Shown: positions 53,529 through 63,239 of the stretch, piece by piece
How the letters are laid out: every line of letters begins with the position of its first letter
How positions within the stretch are numbered: position 1 is the first letter of the stretch
NCBI GenBank assembly: GCA_964293305.1
Contig: CAXYYO010000014.1
Location: forward strand, 17,042-81,041
Direction: 5' to 3'
Length of the DNA: 64,000 bases
From: CALAGJ01 sp964293305
Lineage (GTDB): Bacteria > Bacteroidota > Bacteroidia > Chitinophagales > Chitinophagaceae
The notes under the pieces: generated by a model
The model's input: the letters and a program-made list of their open reading frames with translations, nothing else
Database searches by the model: none
What the model was told of the DNA's origin: nothing
Program-made: the position numbers and the translations under genes

Positions 53529-54515
53529 ATGAGAGTAGGCATATTAGGATGTGGTCATATAGCCCGCAAATTGGCGGCAGATCTACAATTTGTACAAGGA
53601 GCAATACTTCAAGCAGTAGGTGCCAGAAGCAAATCGTCAGCAGATGCATTTAATCAAATTTATCCTGCTCAAAATGTGCATTACAGTTATGAAGCGTTGG
53701 TTAAAGATTCATCTATTGATGTCATTTATATTGCTACTCCACACGCATTTCATGCAGAGCATGCCTTACTTTGTTTAAAGCATGGCAAACATGTGCTATG
53801 TGAAAAATCTTTTACCTTGAATGCAAAGCAGGCAGAAGCAATTTTTGAAACAGCTTCAATCAATAATTTATTTGTGATGGAAGCACTGTGGACAAAATTT
53901 TTACCACATTATATTGAAACAAAAAATTTAATTGAAACGAATACCATTGGCACTATACAACATATTAATGCAAGCTTTGGATTTGTAGTGGACAAACCGA
54001 TAGGCCAGCGATTGTGGAATCCAACTTTAGGTGGAGGTAGTTTATTGGACATAGGCGTGTATAATGTTTTTATGGTACAATCTTTAATGGGCATGCCCAA
54101 TACAATAAGTGCTCATGCTAGCATGTCCAAAACCGGTGTGGATGCCAGTTGTGCTGCGCAGTTTGAATATGAAAATGGTTCATCTGCACAACTGTACTGT
54201 AGCTTTACAAACTATGCACCAATTGAAATTCATTTATTAGGAAGTAAAGGACGCATACACTTAAAAAGCAGGTATTATGCTCCTTCATCTGATATAGTTT
54301 TATATCCCGGTACGGACGAAACAGCAACAAATATTCCTGTACATCAAGAACCGGGATGGGGGTATCAATACCAATTAAGACATGTGAAAGAATGTATTGG
54401 AAATGGCCTTATAGAAAGCCCCATTATGAGTTGGCAGGATACGATTAATCAAATGAAAACATTGGATACTATTCGAAAAAAAGCGGGTATTGTATACGAG
54501 GTGGATGGAATCTAG
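53529..54515 (+). CDS. Gfo/Idh/MocA-family NAD(P)-dependent oxidoreductase
   Basis: 328 residues: Rossmann N-terminus (VGILGCGHIARKLA, 3-16), the family's EKSFTLN motif (Lys in CEKSF is catalytic) and a C-terminal substrate domain with GGGSLLDIGVYNV, the usual Asp/His region. It oxidises or reduces a sugar- or polyol-like substrate using NAD(P). It may share a transcript with the Ycf48-like gene upstream. It converges with the SafE-family gene of the cbb3 operon. Confidence 0.9.
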   Translation: MRVGILGCGHIARKLAADLQFVQGAILQAVGARSKSSADAFNQIYPAQNVHYSYEALVKDSSIDVIYIATPHAFHAEHALLCLKHGKHVLCEKSFTLNAKQAEAIFETASINNLFVMEALWTKFLPHYIETKNLIETNTIGTIQHINASFGFVVDKPIGQRLWNPTLGGGSLLDIGVYNVFMVQSLMGMPNTISAHASMSKTGVDASCAAQFEYENGSSAQLYCSFTNYAPIEIHLLGSKGRIHLKSRYYAPSSDIVLYPGTDETATNIPVHQEPGWGYQYQLRHVKECIGNGLIESPIMSWQDTINQMKTLDTIRKKAGIVYEVDGI

Positions 54516-54540
54516 TATTAACGCCAAATCCTTTTGACAG

Positions 54541-55251
54541 TTATTCATCGTGACAAGATACCGCAACACCATTTTCCTCCAAACTAGGGCTTATATAGGG
54601 AATATCCAGTCCTAAACCTCTTACTATTAATAGTGTAGCTATAACTACCACTAAATAGGGCATCAGTTTTCTGAATTTATCTCTTACAGGTAGGGTTATC
54701 AATTTGCCAATGATTAAGGCTATAGTGAGTAAAGGGATGGTGCCAATTCCAAAAAGTATCATTACAAATGCCCCTTGAGACAATGAGCCTGTAGCCACTG
54801 CGGTGCCAACGGCAATATAAACCAAACCGCAGGGTAGTAAACCATTTAGCAATCCTAACGCAAAAATAGAAAAATAGCCATGTGTATGATTAATAATGGT
54901 GGAAAACCATAGATACGGTTTATTAAAATTAAACCTGTTTCTAAGACTATTTGGGATAATAGTAGGCGAAAAAAACAAAATAAGGATCAGAGCACCAGAA
55001 GCAATTGAAAGGACTTGCTGCAAACCAAATAACGAAAATGTTCTTCCAAATAATCCAGCAATAATACCCACAATGGCATACATGAGTATTCTTCCCAAAT
55101 GATACAGTAGCAAACTACTCATTAACCGATGTCCTTTCAAAGTCATAAAGGGCATAGATGCTACCAAAGGCCCGCACATACCTACACAGTGCACACTGCC
55201 TAATACACCAGCGCTAAATCCCGTTATTAATATTGGCCATTCAAATAACAT
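54541..55251 (-). CDS. SafE/TauE-family membrane protein of the cbb3 cluster
   Basis: 236 residues, about six helices, with the HCVGMCGP motif (C22, C26) close to the N-terminus. This subgroup sits at the end of cbb3 operons in many bacteria and is thought to act in copper or thiol transfer during oxidase assembly, although it is often labelled sulfite exporter. It is the last gene of the operon, and its ATG overlaps the ccoH stop by one base. Confidence 0.87.
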   Translation of the reverse strand: MLFEWPILITGFSAGVLGSVHCVGMCGPLVASMPFMTLKGHRLMSSLLLYHLGRILMYAIVGIIAGLFGRTFSLFGLQQVLSIASGALILILFFSPTIIPNSLRNRFNFNKPYLWFSTIINHTHGYFSIFALGLLNGLLPCGLVYIAVGTAVATGSLSQGAFVMILFGIGTIPLLTIALIIGKLITLPVRDKFRKLMPYLVVVIATLLIVRGLGLDIPYISPSLEENGVAVSCHDE

Positions 55252-55694
55252 TAAGGCATCATTAAATCTTCCTGTTGATAATACGAAAGGGCATCATTTT
55301 CCCAACGGATACGTACCTGATAACTGCCTGTACTAAATGATTGTATAGGAAAAATTGTGCTTCCTATTTCATTGACTTGCAGCATAAATTTTATATCTTT
55401 TTTTGCATCGTCTTTTCTTAAAAATTCAATCGTACCGGATATTGTTTTCTCAAATGTTCCTATTGGGAGCTGTAGAGAAATTTTAGTAGCTGAAACTTTT
55501 AAAAGCATGCCAGTGTAAAGTGAATCTAGTCTTTTTGCGGCATCAATTTGCTTTTGAAATGCAAGCTCTTTTTCATAATAATTGTCTTCAATCAAATCAT
55601 TATTCTGGCGCATGGCTATAAATAGCATTCCAATCATTGCTACGAGAAAAAGACAGATTACTATTAATATTTTGTATCCCCAATTCATAATCAT
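55251..55694 (-). CDS. ccoH: CcoH/FixH cbb3 oxidase assembly protein
   Basis: 147 residues: one membrane helix (about 6-26) and an extracytoplasmic beta domain, with YYEKELAFQKQIDAAKRLDS after the helix as in FixH proteins. It helps assemble the cbb3 oxidase. Its start overlaps the ccoG stop by one base (TAATG), and its stop overlaps the next start in the same way, so the genes are translationally coupled. Confidence 0.88.
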   Translation of the reverse strand: MIMNWGYKILIVICLFLVAMIGMLFIAMRQNNDLIEDNYYEKELAFQKQIDAAKRLDSLYTGMLLKVSATKISLQLPIGTFEKTISGTIEFLRKDDAKKDIKFMLQVNEIGSTIFPIQSFSTGSYQVRIRWENDALSYYQQEDLMMP

Positions 55695-57097
55695 TAAATA
55701 AATGGTCCTAAAAATTTTACAATTACAGTTTCGATTTTTTTATTGCCAGCGTAAATTCCAATTTTAATATCAGTATTCCTTGATTTCAGGTTTGCTTCAG
55801 GAAAAACAATTAATACAGAAAACTCAGTTATAGCTTCCTTTTTTAGTACAACAGAATTATCACCAATAATTTGTAATGAGCCCCCCTGTGTTTCTAGCTT
55901 TAATAAAATTGGTACATCTTCAGCTGTTTTATTTATAACTTTTGCTGTAAGTAGATTACTAATTTTTCCACCTGGCATCTCTTGGTACAACTGGCCAGAA
56001 GAACGTAATATATCAGCATCAATTGTTTTGCGAGTAATTACTAAAAAACTCATGAAACAAATAAGAATAAAAAGCAATATACTATATGCCTTCATTCGGC
56101 TTGTAATATGAAATTTCACTCCTGTAGTTATTTCATTTTCTGAGGCGTACCTGATGAGCCCTTTAGGTAGTCCAACCTGCTTCATTACAATATTACAAGC
56201 GTCAATACAGGCCGAACAGCTAACACAATCCATTTGTACACCATTTCGTATATCAATACCCGTAGGGCATACTTGCACACATCGTTTACAATCAATGCAG
56301 TCCCCAATGGTGCGCAATTCGCTTTTCTTCATTTTACCTCGTGGTTCACCTCGTTTGTAGTCATAAGCAATTTGCATGGTGTCCTTATCAAACATTACAC
56401 CCTGTAGTCTGCCATAAGGACAAATGGTGGTACAAACTATTTCTCTTACAAATGCATATACTGAATAAAATAAAAATGTAAAAAAAAGCAAACCTGCAAG
56501 CAGTGCTAAATGTAAACCGATTGGTTCATGAATGATTTTTATAACTTCGTCTACTCCAATGATATAGGCCAAAAAAGTATGTGCAATAAGAAAAGAAAAA
56601 CAAAAGAAAATGATATGCTTAGCAGTTTTTTTAAGTATTTTTTCCAGTGTCCATTCTCCTTCATTTAATTTACGTTGCTGCCCGGGTGTACCTTCAATCC
56701 ACCATTCTATTTTTCGAAATACAAACTCCATAAAAACAGTTTGTGGACATGCCCAACCACAAAACAAACGCCCAAATACAATTGTAAATAAAATGATGCT
56801 GATTATAAAAGTAATCATTGCGATAGCAAAAATAAAAAAATCTTGAGGCCAGAAAATCTTGCTAAAAATGATAAATTTTCCTTCAATAACGTTTATCATC
56901 AAGAATGGCATTCCATTTACTTTTATAAAAGGCACTATAAAAAATACAGCCAGATACACCCAAGCAGTCCACTTTCTTGCATCATAAAATTTACCAGATA
57001 TTTTATCTACGTATTGCCATTTCCGTTTGCCACCTTCGGTTACTGTTCCTACCGTATCCCTAAAGGTATGTGGCTGTATTAAATCTTCTTTTTCCAT
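55694..57097 (-). CDS. ccoG: CcoG/FixG cytochrome oxidase accessory iron-sulfur protein
   Basis: 467 residues: five or so helices, CGWACP (113-118) and CTTICPYGR (222-230) near the membrane, and two 4Fe-4S motifs (C267/C270/C273/C277 and C291/C294/C297/C301), followed by a C-terminal immunoglobulin-like domain. CcoG reduces Cu(II) for CuB insertion in cbb3 oxidase in characterised bacteria. All iron-sulfur cysteines are intact. It lies nine bases after ccoP. Confidence 0.94.
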   Translation of the reverse strand: MEKEDLIQPHTFRDTVGTVTEGGKRKWQYVDKISGKFYDARKWTAWVYLAVFFIVPFIKVNGMPFLMINVIEGKFIIFSKIFWPQDFFIFAIAMITFIISIILFTIVFGRLFCGWACPQTVFMEFVFRKIEWWIEGTPGQQRKLNEGEWTLEKILKKTAKHIIFFCFSFLIAHTFLAYIIGVDEVIKIIHEPIGLHLALLAGLLFFTFLFYSVYAFVREIVCTTICPYGRLQGVMFDKDTMQIAYDYKRGEPRGKMKKSELRTIGDCIDCKRCVQVCPTGIDIRNGVQMDCVSCSACIDACNIVMKQVGLPKGLIRYASENEITTGVKFHITSRMKAYSILLFILICFMSFLVITRKTIDADILRSSGQLYQEMPGGKISNLLTAKVINKTAEDVPILLKLETQGGSLQIIGDNSVVLKKEAITEFSVLIVFPEANLKSRNTDIKIGIYAGNKKIETVIVKFLGPFI

Positions 57098-57105
57098 GAT
57101 AGGAT

Positions 57106-58254
57106 TTATTGCATTTTAACAGTAGAGGAGTCTGAGATACCAGTGTTTACAGAATCCAAAGACGGCTGGGCATCTTCTTTAAAAATATCACCTTGTGGTT
57201 CTTTTGGAGCAGCCGGCTTTGTACCTTTTAATAACTTTACAAAACTTGCTAACTGAACAATCTGCTTATCAGAAAAATTATCTTTCCAGGCTATCATTCC
57301 TTTATCTGGCCATCCATATTTTATTGTTTTAAAAATATTATTCATGGCACCGCCATGTATCCAATATTCATCAGTAAGATTTGGTCCAGTAGCTCCTCCT
57401 CCATCAGCAACATGGCACACAGCGCAGTTTTTTCCGTACAATATTTTACCGGACTCAATATCGGCAGCTGCAAGCATCTGGACATTGTTTTCGTCAATAA
57501 TATTTGCATGTTGTTCCATGTAAGCGGCTTTTTCCTTTTCAGCATCTGCCATTTCTAAAGTATATTCTTCAATCATGAGAGGAGCTGAATGAAAAACATG
57601 ATAACGCAGTAAGTATGTTCCTGCAAATAATATACATACCACAAAGGCAGCTGTAAACCAACCTGGTATATTATTATCAAGCTCATTTATTCCATCGTAA
57701 TTATGACCAGTATTTGCAACTTCAACATCTTTCAAAGGTTTTAACATCTTGTATTTTTGCACTAATTTGCTCCAAATTGTAGGTTGTGACTCAGCAGCTA
57801 CTATTTCAGTTTCCTCATCAGGGGTATTTGCAGCTTTAATAAACTTTAAAGATGCCGTACTTAAATAAAGGATAACTAACAACTCCGTTAAAATAGTTAT
57901 AAACAAAATGATTGAACCCCAATCATTGGGTCTAGATGGTGAAGTGGCCGCAACCTCCACGATAGCTTCATTCTGAGCCCCAACCGTACTCGATAAAAAA
58001 ATAGCAGCCAATAGTATTACCGTTGGAATAATATTAGATTGCTTTTTATTCTTACTATCGTGATATATTTTTACTGATGCCATAAATGTTCTACCCAGGA
58101 TGTACAAAGGAACCAGCAATACAATAGCGATTGTAAGTAGAAATATTTGTGTACCAGTCAAATTTGTTGTGTTAGGAGCCTGTGCATAAAGAGAGAAACT
58201 ACTCATATAAAAAACCACAATAGTTCCAATTATTTTTTTGAGATGCTTAATCAT
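57106..58254 (-). CDS. ccoP: cbb3 oxidase subunit III, mono-haem CcoP
   Basis: 382 residues with about four hydrophobic segments (10-25, 35-57, 112-136, 198-217) and one class I cytochrome c domain (about 265-345): haem motif CAVCH (277-281) and axial Met in DKGMIAW (M320). Proteobacterial CcoP has two haem domains; only one is present here, with extra N-terminal helices in its place, as I know from Bacteroidota. It passes electrons to the catalytic subunit. Confidence 0.93.
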   Translation of the reverse strand: MIKHLKKIIGTIVVFYMSSFSLYAQAPNTTNLTGTQIFLLTIAIVLLVPLYILGRTFMASVKIYHDSKNKKQSNIIPTVILLAAIFLSSTVGAQNEAIVEVAATSPSRPNDWGSIILFITILTELLVILYLSTASLKFIKAANTPDEETEIVAAESQPTIWSKLVQKYKMLKPLKDVEVANTGHNYDGINELDNNIPGWFTAAFVVCILFAGTYLLRYHVFHSAPLMIEEYTLEMADAEKEKAAYMEQHANIIDENNVQMLAAADIESGKILYGKNCAVCHVADGGGATGPNLTDEYWIHGGAMNNIFKTIKYGWPDKGMIAWKDNFSDKQIVQLASFVKLLKGTKPAAPKEPQGDIFKEDAQPSLDSVNTGISDSSTVKMQ

Positions 58255-58266
58255 GATTTTAAATTT

Positions 58267-58431
58267 TTATTTTTCATCAAAAGGAATTTGTTCCATTTTG
58301 GAAATATCCGCTTTGCTGATGGAGTAAACCCATACAGTAACGCCGATAAAAAACAGCACAAACAAGGAAAGAGATATAATCGGATAGATACTTACATCTG
58401 TTATTTGTGTGAGATAAGTTGAAAAACTCAT
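58267..58431 (-). CDS. ccoQ: CcoQ-like small cbb3 oxidase subunit
   Basis: 54 residues, too short for many gene finders: MSFSTYLTQITDVSIYPIIS, one membrane helix (about 19-38) and a polar end KADISKMEQIPFDEK. Its place between ccoNO and ccoP, with 18- and 12-base gaps, and its size fit CcoQ (FixQ), which stabilises CcoP in the complex. Sequence similarity alone is weak at this length, so the call rests on position and topology. Confidence 0.8.
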   Translation of the reverse strand: MSFSTYLTQITDVSIYPIISLSLFVLFFIGVTVWVYSISKADISKMEQIPFDEK

Positions 58432-58449
58432 ATTAATTTATTTTAAATT

Positions 58450-60585
58450 TTATTTTAAAGTGGTTTCAATTTTTATATCCTTACCCAAGCGTTGCAGATA
58501 AGCAATGAGTGCAATAATTTCTTTCTTATCTGAAATTTTTATCTTGCCATTACTTTCTGTAACTAAATTATTTTTTATCTGAATGGCCTGTGTACGAAGT
58601 TCACTATTGGCAATAGCTTCATAATTTTCTTCATAGGGTACGCCCATCTTACGCATGGCATGTATTTTGGAATTTGTACTCGTAGTGTCCAATGCATCAT
58701 CATACAAATGGGGATAGTGTGGCATGATGGAACCTTCAATAAACTCAGCAGGATTTAACATATGATTGAAATGCCATAAATCATTATACTTTCCACCAAG
58801 CCTGGCTAGGTCAGGTCCTGTTCTTTTACTACCCCATTGAAAAGGATGATCATAGACAAACTCACCGGCTTTTGAGTACTCACCATATCTAGTAACCTCA
58901 TATCTGAAAGGCCGAATCATTTGCGAATGGCAGTTATAACAACCTTCCCTTATATATATATCCCTTCCTTGCAACTCCAAGGGGGTGTATGGCTTTACAC
59001 TTGCAATAGTTGGCACATTACTTTTTACTAAAAAAGTAGGAATTAATTCTATAAGTCCCCCAATACTTACAACTATCAAACTCAATACTAAAAGAAGGAT
59101 AGGTTTTCTTTCAATAAAACTATGCCATATAGAATTTGCTGGGGCTGTATAGTCTTTTATTAATGCCGGAGCGCTTGCGGACTCGCTAGCTACAAATGAA
59201 CCGGAGCGAGCAGTTTTAACCAGATTATAAATCATTATAAATACACCAACTAAATAAATGGTACCACCCACGGCACGAACAATATAGAAAGGAATTGTCG
59301 TATTAACCACATCAATAAACTGGTATTGTAACTGACCTTCGGGAGTAAATGCTTTCATCATAAAATAAGATCTGAATGCATCCCAGTACATTGGTATTGC
59401 ATACAAGATTATTCCTAATGTACCCAGCCAGAAATGATTGGCTGCCAGCTTGCGGCTATAGAGCTTTGCATTAAACAGTTTTGGTATAAGCCAGTACATC
59501 ATACCAAAGGTTAAAAATCCGTTCCAACCCAAAGCTCCTACATGTACGTGTGCAATGGTCCAATCACTATAATGCGATATGGCATTTACATTTTTAAGAG
59601 ATAACATCGGTCCTTCAAAAGTGCTCATACCATAGCAGGTAAGTGCTACTACAAAAAATTTAAGTATAGGATCCTCTCTTACCTTATCCCATGCACCCCG
59701 CATAGTAAATAAACCATTGAGCATGCCACCCCAACTGGGAAGAATAAGCATTATAGAAAATGCAGTACCAAGTGATTGTGCCCATTCGGGCAATGCTGTG
59801 TACAACAAGTGGTGAGGGCCGGCCCATATATATAGGAATATTAAACTCCAAAAATGCACAATACTTAATCTATACGAATAAATAGGACGTTCTACTGCTT
59901 TTGGCAAGAAATAATACATCAATCCAAGATAAGGTGTAGTTAAAAAGAACGCTACTGCATTATGCCCATACCACCACTGCACCAAAGCATCCTGCACACC
60001 AGCATACCAGCTATAACTTTTTAAAAATGATACTGGCATTTCAAATGAATTTACTATATGCAATAATGCTACAGTAACCCATGATGCAATAAAAAACCAG
60101 ATTGCTACATATAAGTGACGCTCTCTACGAGTAAGAATAGTGCCAAACATATTTATACCAAAAATTACCCAAACCACAGTTATCAGAATATCAATAGGCC
60201 ATTCCAACTCGGCATATTCCTTACCGGTTGTATAGCCCATCATAAGGGTAATAGCAGCACAAACAATGATGAATTGCCAGGTCCAAAAATGTAACTTACT
60301 CAATAACTTGCTCCACATAGCAGTTTTTAGCAACCGTGGCAATGCATAATATACAGCAGTAAAAATTCCATTCCCCACAAAAGCAAATATGACTGCATTA
60401 GTATGAACAGGTCTTAACCTTCCAAAACTCATATATGGAAAATAATCACTGAAGTTGAGTATCGGAAAAGCTAGTTCAAAAGCAATGACTACCCCCAGCA
60501 GCATGCCTACTGCCCCCCAGAAAATGCAGGCAATGGCAAAGAGCCTCGGTATTTTGTTGTCATAATAAAAAGTTTCTGATTGCAT
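58450..60585 (-). CDS. ccoNO: Fused cbb3 oxidase subunits I and II (CcoN-CcoO)
   Basis: 711 residues. Residues 1-460 are CcoN: haem-copper ligands H61 (RPVHTNAV), H208 (WWYGHNAV), H258/H259 (AGPHHLLYT) and H346/H348 (AHVHVGALG) are seen over about 12 helices. A linker (about 460-490) leads to CcoO: one helix (about 494-520) and a cytochrome c domain with CYNCH (549-553) and the GPDLARLGGKY motif. The two subunits are separate proteins in Proteobacteria; the fusion is known in Bacteroidota. It reduces oxygen to water with high affinity. Confidence 0.96.
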   Translation of the reverse strand: MQSETFYYDNKIPRLFAIACIFWGAVGMLLGVVIAFELAFPILNFSDYFPYMSFGRLRPVHTNAVIFAFVGNGIFTAVYYALPRLLKTAMWSKLLSKLHFWTWQFIIVCAAITLMMGYTTGKEYAELEWPIDILITVVWVIFGINMFGTILTRRERHLYVAIWFFIASWVTVALLHIVNSFEMPVSFLKSYSWYAGVQDALVQWWYGHNAVAFFLTTPYLGLMYYFLPKAVERPIYSYRLSIVHFWSLIFLYIWAGPHHLLYTALPEWAQSLGTAFSIMLILPSWGGMLNGLFTMRGAWDKVREDPILKFFVVALTCYGMSTFEGPMLSLKNVNAISHYSDWTIAHVHVGALGWNGFLTFGMMYWLIPKLFNAKLYSRKLAANHFWLGTLGIILYAIPMYWDAFRSYFMMKAFTPEGQLQYQFIDVVNTTIPFYIVRAVGGTIYLVGVFIMIYNLVKTARSGSFVASESASAPALIKDYTAPANSIWHSFIERKPILLLVLSLIVVSIGGLIELIPTFLVKSNVPTIASVKPYTPLELQGRDIYIREGCYNCHSQMIRPFRYEVTRYGEYSKAGEFVYDHPFQWGSKRTGPDLARLGGKYNDLWHFNHMLNPAEFIEGSIMPHYPHLYDDALDTTSTNSKIHAMRKMGVPYEENYEAIANSELRTQAIQIKNNLVTESNGKIKISDKKEIIALIAYLQRLGKDIKIETTLK

Positions 60586-60589
60586 ATAA

Positions 60590-60751
60590 TTATTGTTTTA
60601 CGTTTTTATTGTTTGATGAATCGAAAAGCATGCGTTGCGCAGGTGTAATGTTATCCTCATACTGACCATCTTTTACACTCCAAAGGAAGGCACATAAAAA
60701 ACCACTTGATATTAAAATGCTGATGCTGAGTAAAATGATAATAACCATCAT
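60590..60751 (-). CDS. ccoS: CcoS cbb3 oxidase assembly protein
   Basis: 53 residues from the ATG at 60751, which overlaps the ccoI stop as ATGA. A longer frame to 60889 is an artefact of ccoI's last codons in another frame. One helix (about 3-23) is followed by the CcoS mark WSVKDGQYEDNITPAQRML. It is needed to insert haem and copper into the oxidase in Proteobacteria. Confidence 0.93.
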   Translation of the reverse strand: MMVIIILLSISILISSGFLCAFLWSVKDGQYEDNITPAQRMLFDSSNNKNVKQ

Positions 60752-63162
60752 AAAACCTTCGTTTTTAATTGTAATTGATGCGCTTTTATTAATACAGAAT
60801 AGTAGGTAAAGCCAATAATGGTGAGGGAACTCAATGGCATAAGTATAGCAGCAACAAGCGGTGATAAAATCCCTTGCAATGCAAACCATAAGCCCGCTAC
60901 ATTATAAATACTACTGACAAGAAAACTCCACCAAATGATTTTTCTTCCTCGTTTTATAAATTCTATATATCTAAGTAGATTAGTGAGTACCACAGCATCT
61001 AATATCGCATCACATGCCGGTGTAAATAGGCTATTTTTTTCACATACGGAGATGCCAACAGTGCTTTCTTTCAAAGCTCCAGCATCATTAAGTCCATCCC
61101 CCACATATAAAACCTGATGATTGCTTGCTTGTATCTGCTTAACGATAGTCAATTTATCAATGGGTGAGGCATTAAAATGATATGCAGCATCTGCACCAAA
61201 TATTTTTTTCAAGTATGTTTCCTCTGCATTATTATCACCTGAAACTATAGCAAGTCTGTACATTTCACGAAGTGAAGTAATAAAACTTTCCAGCCTACCT
61301 CTATACTGTTGTTTGATCTCATAATACCCACAATATACACTATCTAAAGAGATGTGGACCTGAGCAGATGCCGCATTGTCAGTTTCCCTATTAAGGAATA
61401 ATGCATTACCAGCTTTGTAATGGGTTTCATTTACCCATCCTTCCACACCTGCACCATCCACTACTTTAAAATTTTTAATCTGCTCTATATTTTTTATGCT
61501 TAAAAAACTAGCAATAGCAACACTTAGTGGATGTCCAGTTTGAGATAATAAAGAAGCTATTGGAGCCAAATGATGTGGAAGAATATCTTGCCCTATATAT
61601 TGCACATTTGCTTGTCTCGATGATGTAAGGGTGCCGGTTTTATCAAAAATAATCGTATCTATTTTCAGTATGCTATATAACACATTTTTGCTCCTCAGAT
61701 AGAATCCGTTTATGCCAAGTATTCCTAAAATATTTCCATTGGTAAAATGTTCTGAAAGCAATAATGCACAAGGGCAAGCCACAATTAATACGGTTGTAAA
61801 TGCATTCCACATTTTGGTTGTATCGTTGTGCATATACCAATACGTGGCGGCCACAGCAGCAAGCGTAAGCACTACATAAGTAAAATACATTGCTACTTTA
61901 TTGACAGTAGTATCCCTAGCATTTTTTGAGTTATTAAACACATCCTCAGACCATAATGACGTGAGATAACTTTGTGATACCGGCTTTTCTACATGAATGG
62001 TTATTACACCCTGAAGCTGCTTACCACCAGCATATAAAATACTTCCTTTTTTTACCGCAACCGGATTACATTCACCGGTTACAAAACTGTAATCAATAAG
62101 TGCCACACCTTCTACAAGCAGAGCATCGCAAGGAATAATTTCTCCATGCTTTATTTCAAGTAAATCGTGAATAGCAATTGCTTTAATAGGTTTAAATATG
62201 CGCCTCCCACCATTTATAACGGTGGCCACAATAGGGAAAAATGATTGATAATCTCTGTTGAAATTAATATTTCGTGTCGTATTATTTTGTACCCATCTAC
62301 CAATGAGCATAAAAAATACAATACCACTAAAACTATCAAAATACCCGTTACTATTTAGCCAAAATATTTCATATAAGCTTCTGGCAAAAGTGATAAGAAG
62401 AGCAATTGACACAGGAAGTTCAACATTTAAAATACCGGTACGCAAACCTTTATATGCAGATACAAAAAATTCGGTGGCACAATAAAAGAGAACAGGTAGG
62501 CTTAGAAAGAGTACAATCCACTTAAAATACTGTGCTAGACCTGCTTCTACGCTTCCCGCTCCTACTAAATATTCCGGGAAACTGAGCATCATAATATTGA
62601 TAAAACAAAAACCTGCCACTCCTATTTTCAACAACCTTTTTGTAGATGTTTTTTCTATTGAATCATCCTTACCCATTTCAAAATTCACAACCGGTTCATA
62701 ACCAATTGTCATTAAAGTTTTTGCTATGGCACTAATTGTTGTAACAGAGTTGTCAAAAACAATATATACTGTTTTATTTTGAAAGTTAACCCTAGATGAA
62801 AGAACTCCCTTTATCAAATCTGACAAATGCTCCAACAGCCAAATACAACTAATACAATGCATGTCTGGAATTAGTAAAGCGATATGCACTTCATGTTCTT
62901 GCTCAAATATTACAATATGCTGTTTTATGGTATCAGCATCTAAATAATCAAAAGAAGAAACGCTGGATCGTTCATCTACTTTTACACCGGGTTGTTTAGA
63001 AAAATCATAGTAATTACACAAATGCTTTGATTGTAATATTTCATATACAGACTTACAACCTTTACAGCAAAAGGCTTTGCCATCGTATCCCACCTCATTA
63101 TCATTACAAGTGGCACCGCAGTGAAAACAGGCCTTATTAAGTTGAAATACTTGTTGAAACAT
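60748..63162 (-). CDS. ccoI: CcoI/FixI copper-exporting P-type ATPase
   Basis: 804 residues. N-terminal Cys-rich metal-binding segment (C12, C15, C19, C32, C33, C36), an HMA domain with CISC (103-106), eight or so helices, membrane CPC motif (VACPCALLL), phosphorylation site DKTGTLT and hinge GDGLNDAGAL. It exports copper to the periplasm to load CuB of the cbb3 oxidase. First gene of the operon, reading into ccoS by a four-base overlap. Confidence 0.95.
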   Translation of the reverse strand: MFQQVFQLNKACFHCGATCNDNEVGYDGKAFCCKGCKSVYEILQSKHLCNYYDFSKQPGVKVDERSSVSSFDYLDADTIKQHIVIFEQEHEVHIALLIPDMHCISCIWLLEHLSDLIKGVLSSRVNFQNKTVYIVFDNSVTTISAIAKTLMTIGYEPVVNFEMGKDDSIEKTSTKRLLKIGVAGFCFINIMMLSFPEYLVGAGSVEAGLAQYFKWIVLFLSLPVLFYCATEFFVSAYKGLRTGILNVELPVSIALLITFARSLYEIFWLNSNGYFDSFSGIVFFMLIGRWVQNNTTRNINFNRDYQSFFPIVATVINGGRRIFKPIKAIAIHDLLEIKHGEIIPCDALLVEGVALIDYSFVTGECNPVAVKKGSILYAGGKQLQGVITIHVEKPVSQSYLTSLWSEDVFNNSKNARDTTVNKVAMYFTYVVLTLAAVAATYWYMHNDTTKMWNAFTTVLIVACPCALLLSEHFTNGNILGILGINGFYLRSKNVLYSILKIDTIIFDKTGTLTSSRQANVQYIGQDILPHHLAPIASLLSQTGHPLSVAIASFLSIKNIEQIKNFKVVDGAGVEGWVNETHYKAGNALFLNRETDNAASAQVHISLDSVYCGYYEIKQQYRGRLESFITSLREMYRLAIVSGDNNAEETYLKKIFGADAAYHFNASPIDKLTIVKQIQASNHQVLYVGDGLNDAGALKESTVGISVCEKNSLFTPACDAILDAVVLTNLLRYIEFIKRGRKIIWWSFLVSSIYNVAGLWFALQGILSPLVAAILMPLSSLTIIGFTYYSVLIKAHQLQLKTKVL

Positions 63163-63177
63163 AAATTGAAATACTTT

Positions 63178-63209
63178 GGTATAAATTTAGATATTATAAT
63201 ATTAATACC
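63178..63209. promoter_or_regulatory. Palindromic region upstream of the cbb3 operon
   Basis: Between ccoI and the Rrf2 gene, GGTAT (63178-63182) and ATACC (63205-63209) flank a perfect 12-bp palindrome ATATTATAATAT (63191-63202). It is 16 bases upstream of the ccoI ATG. It is a plausible operator for the adjacent Rrf2 regulator, but AT-rich palindromes arise easily by chance here. Confidence 0.35.
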
Positions 63210-63239
63210 TTTATATCTTTTTTTATTTTAAAAAAAACC

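Noticed and set aside
60748..60889. N-terminal extension of ccoS by 46 codons
   Set aside because: This is the end of ccoI read in another frame; the ATGA overlap at 60751 gives the normal CcoS length.
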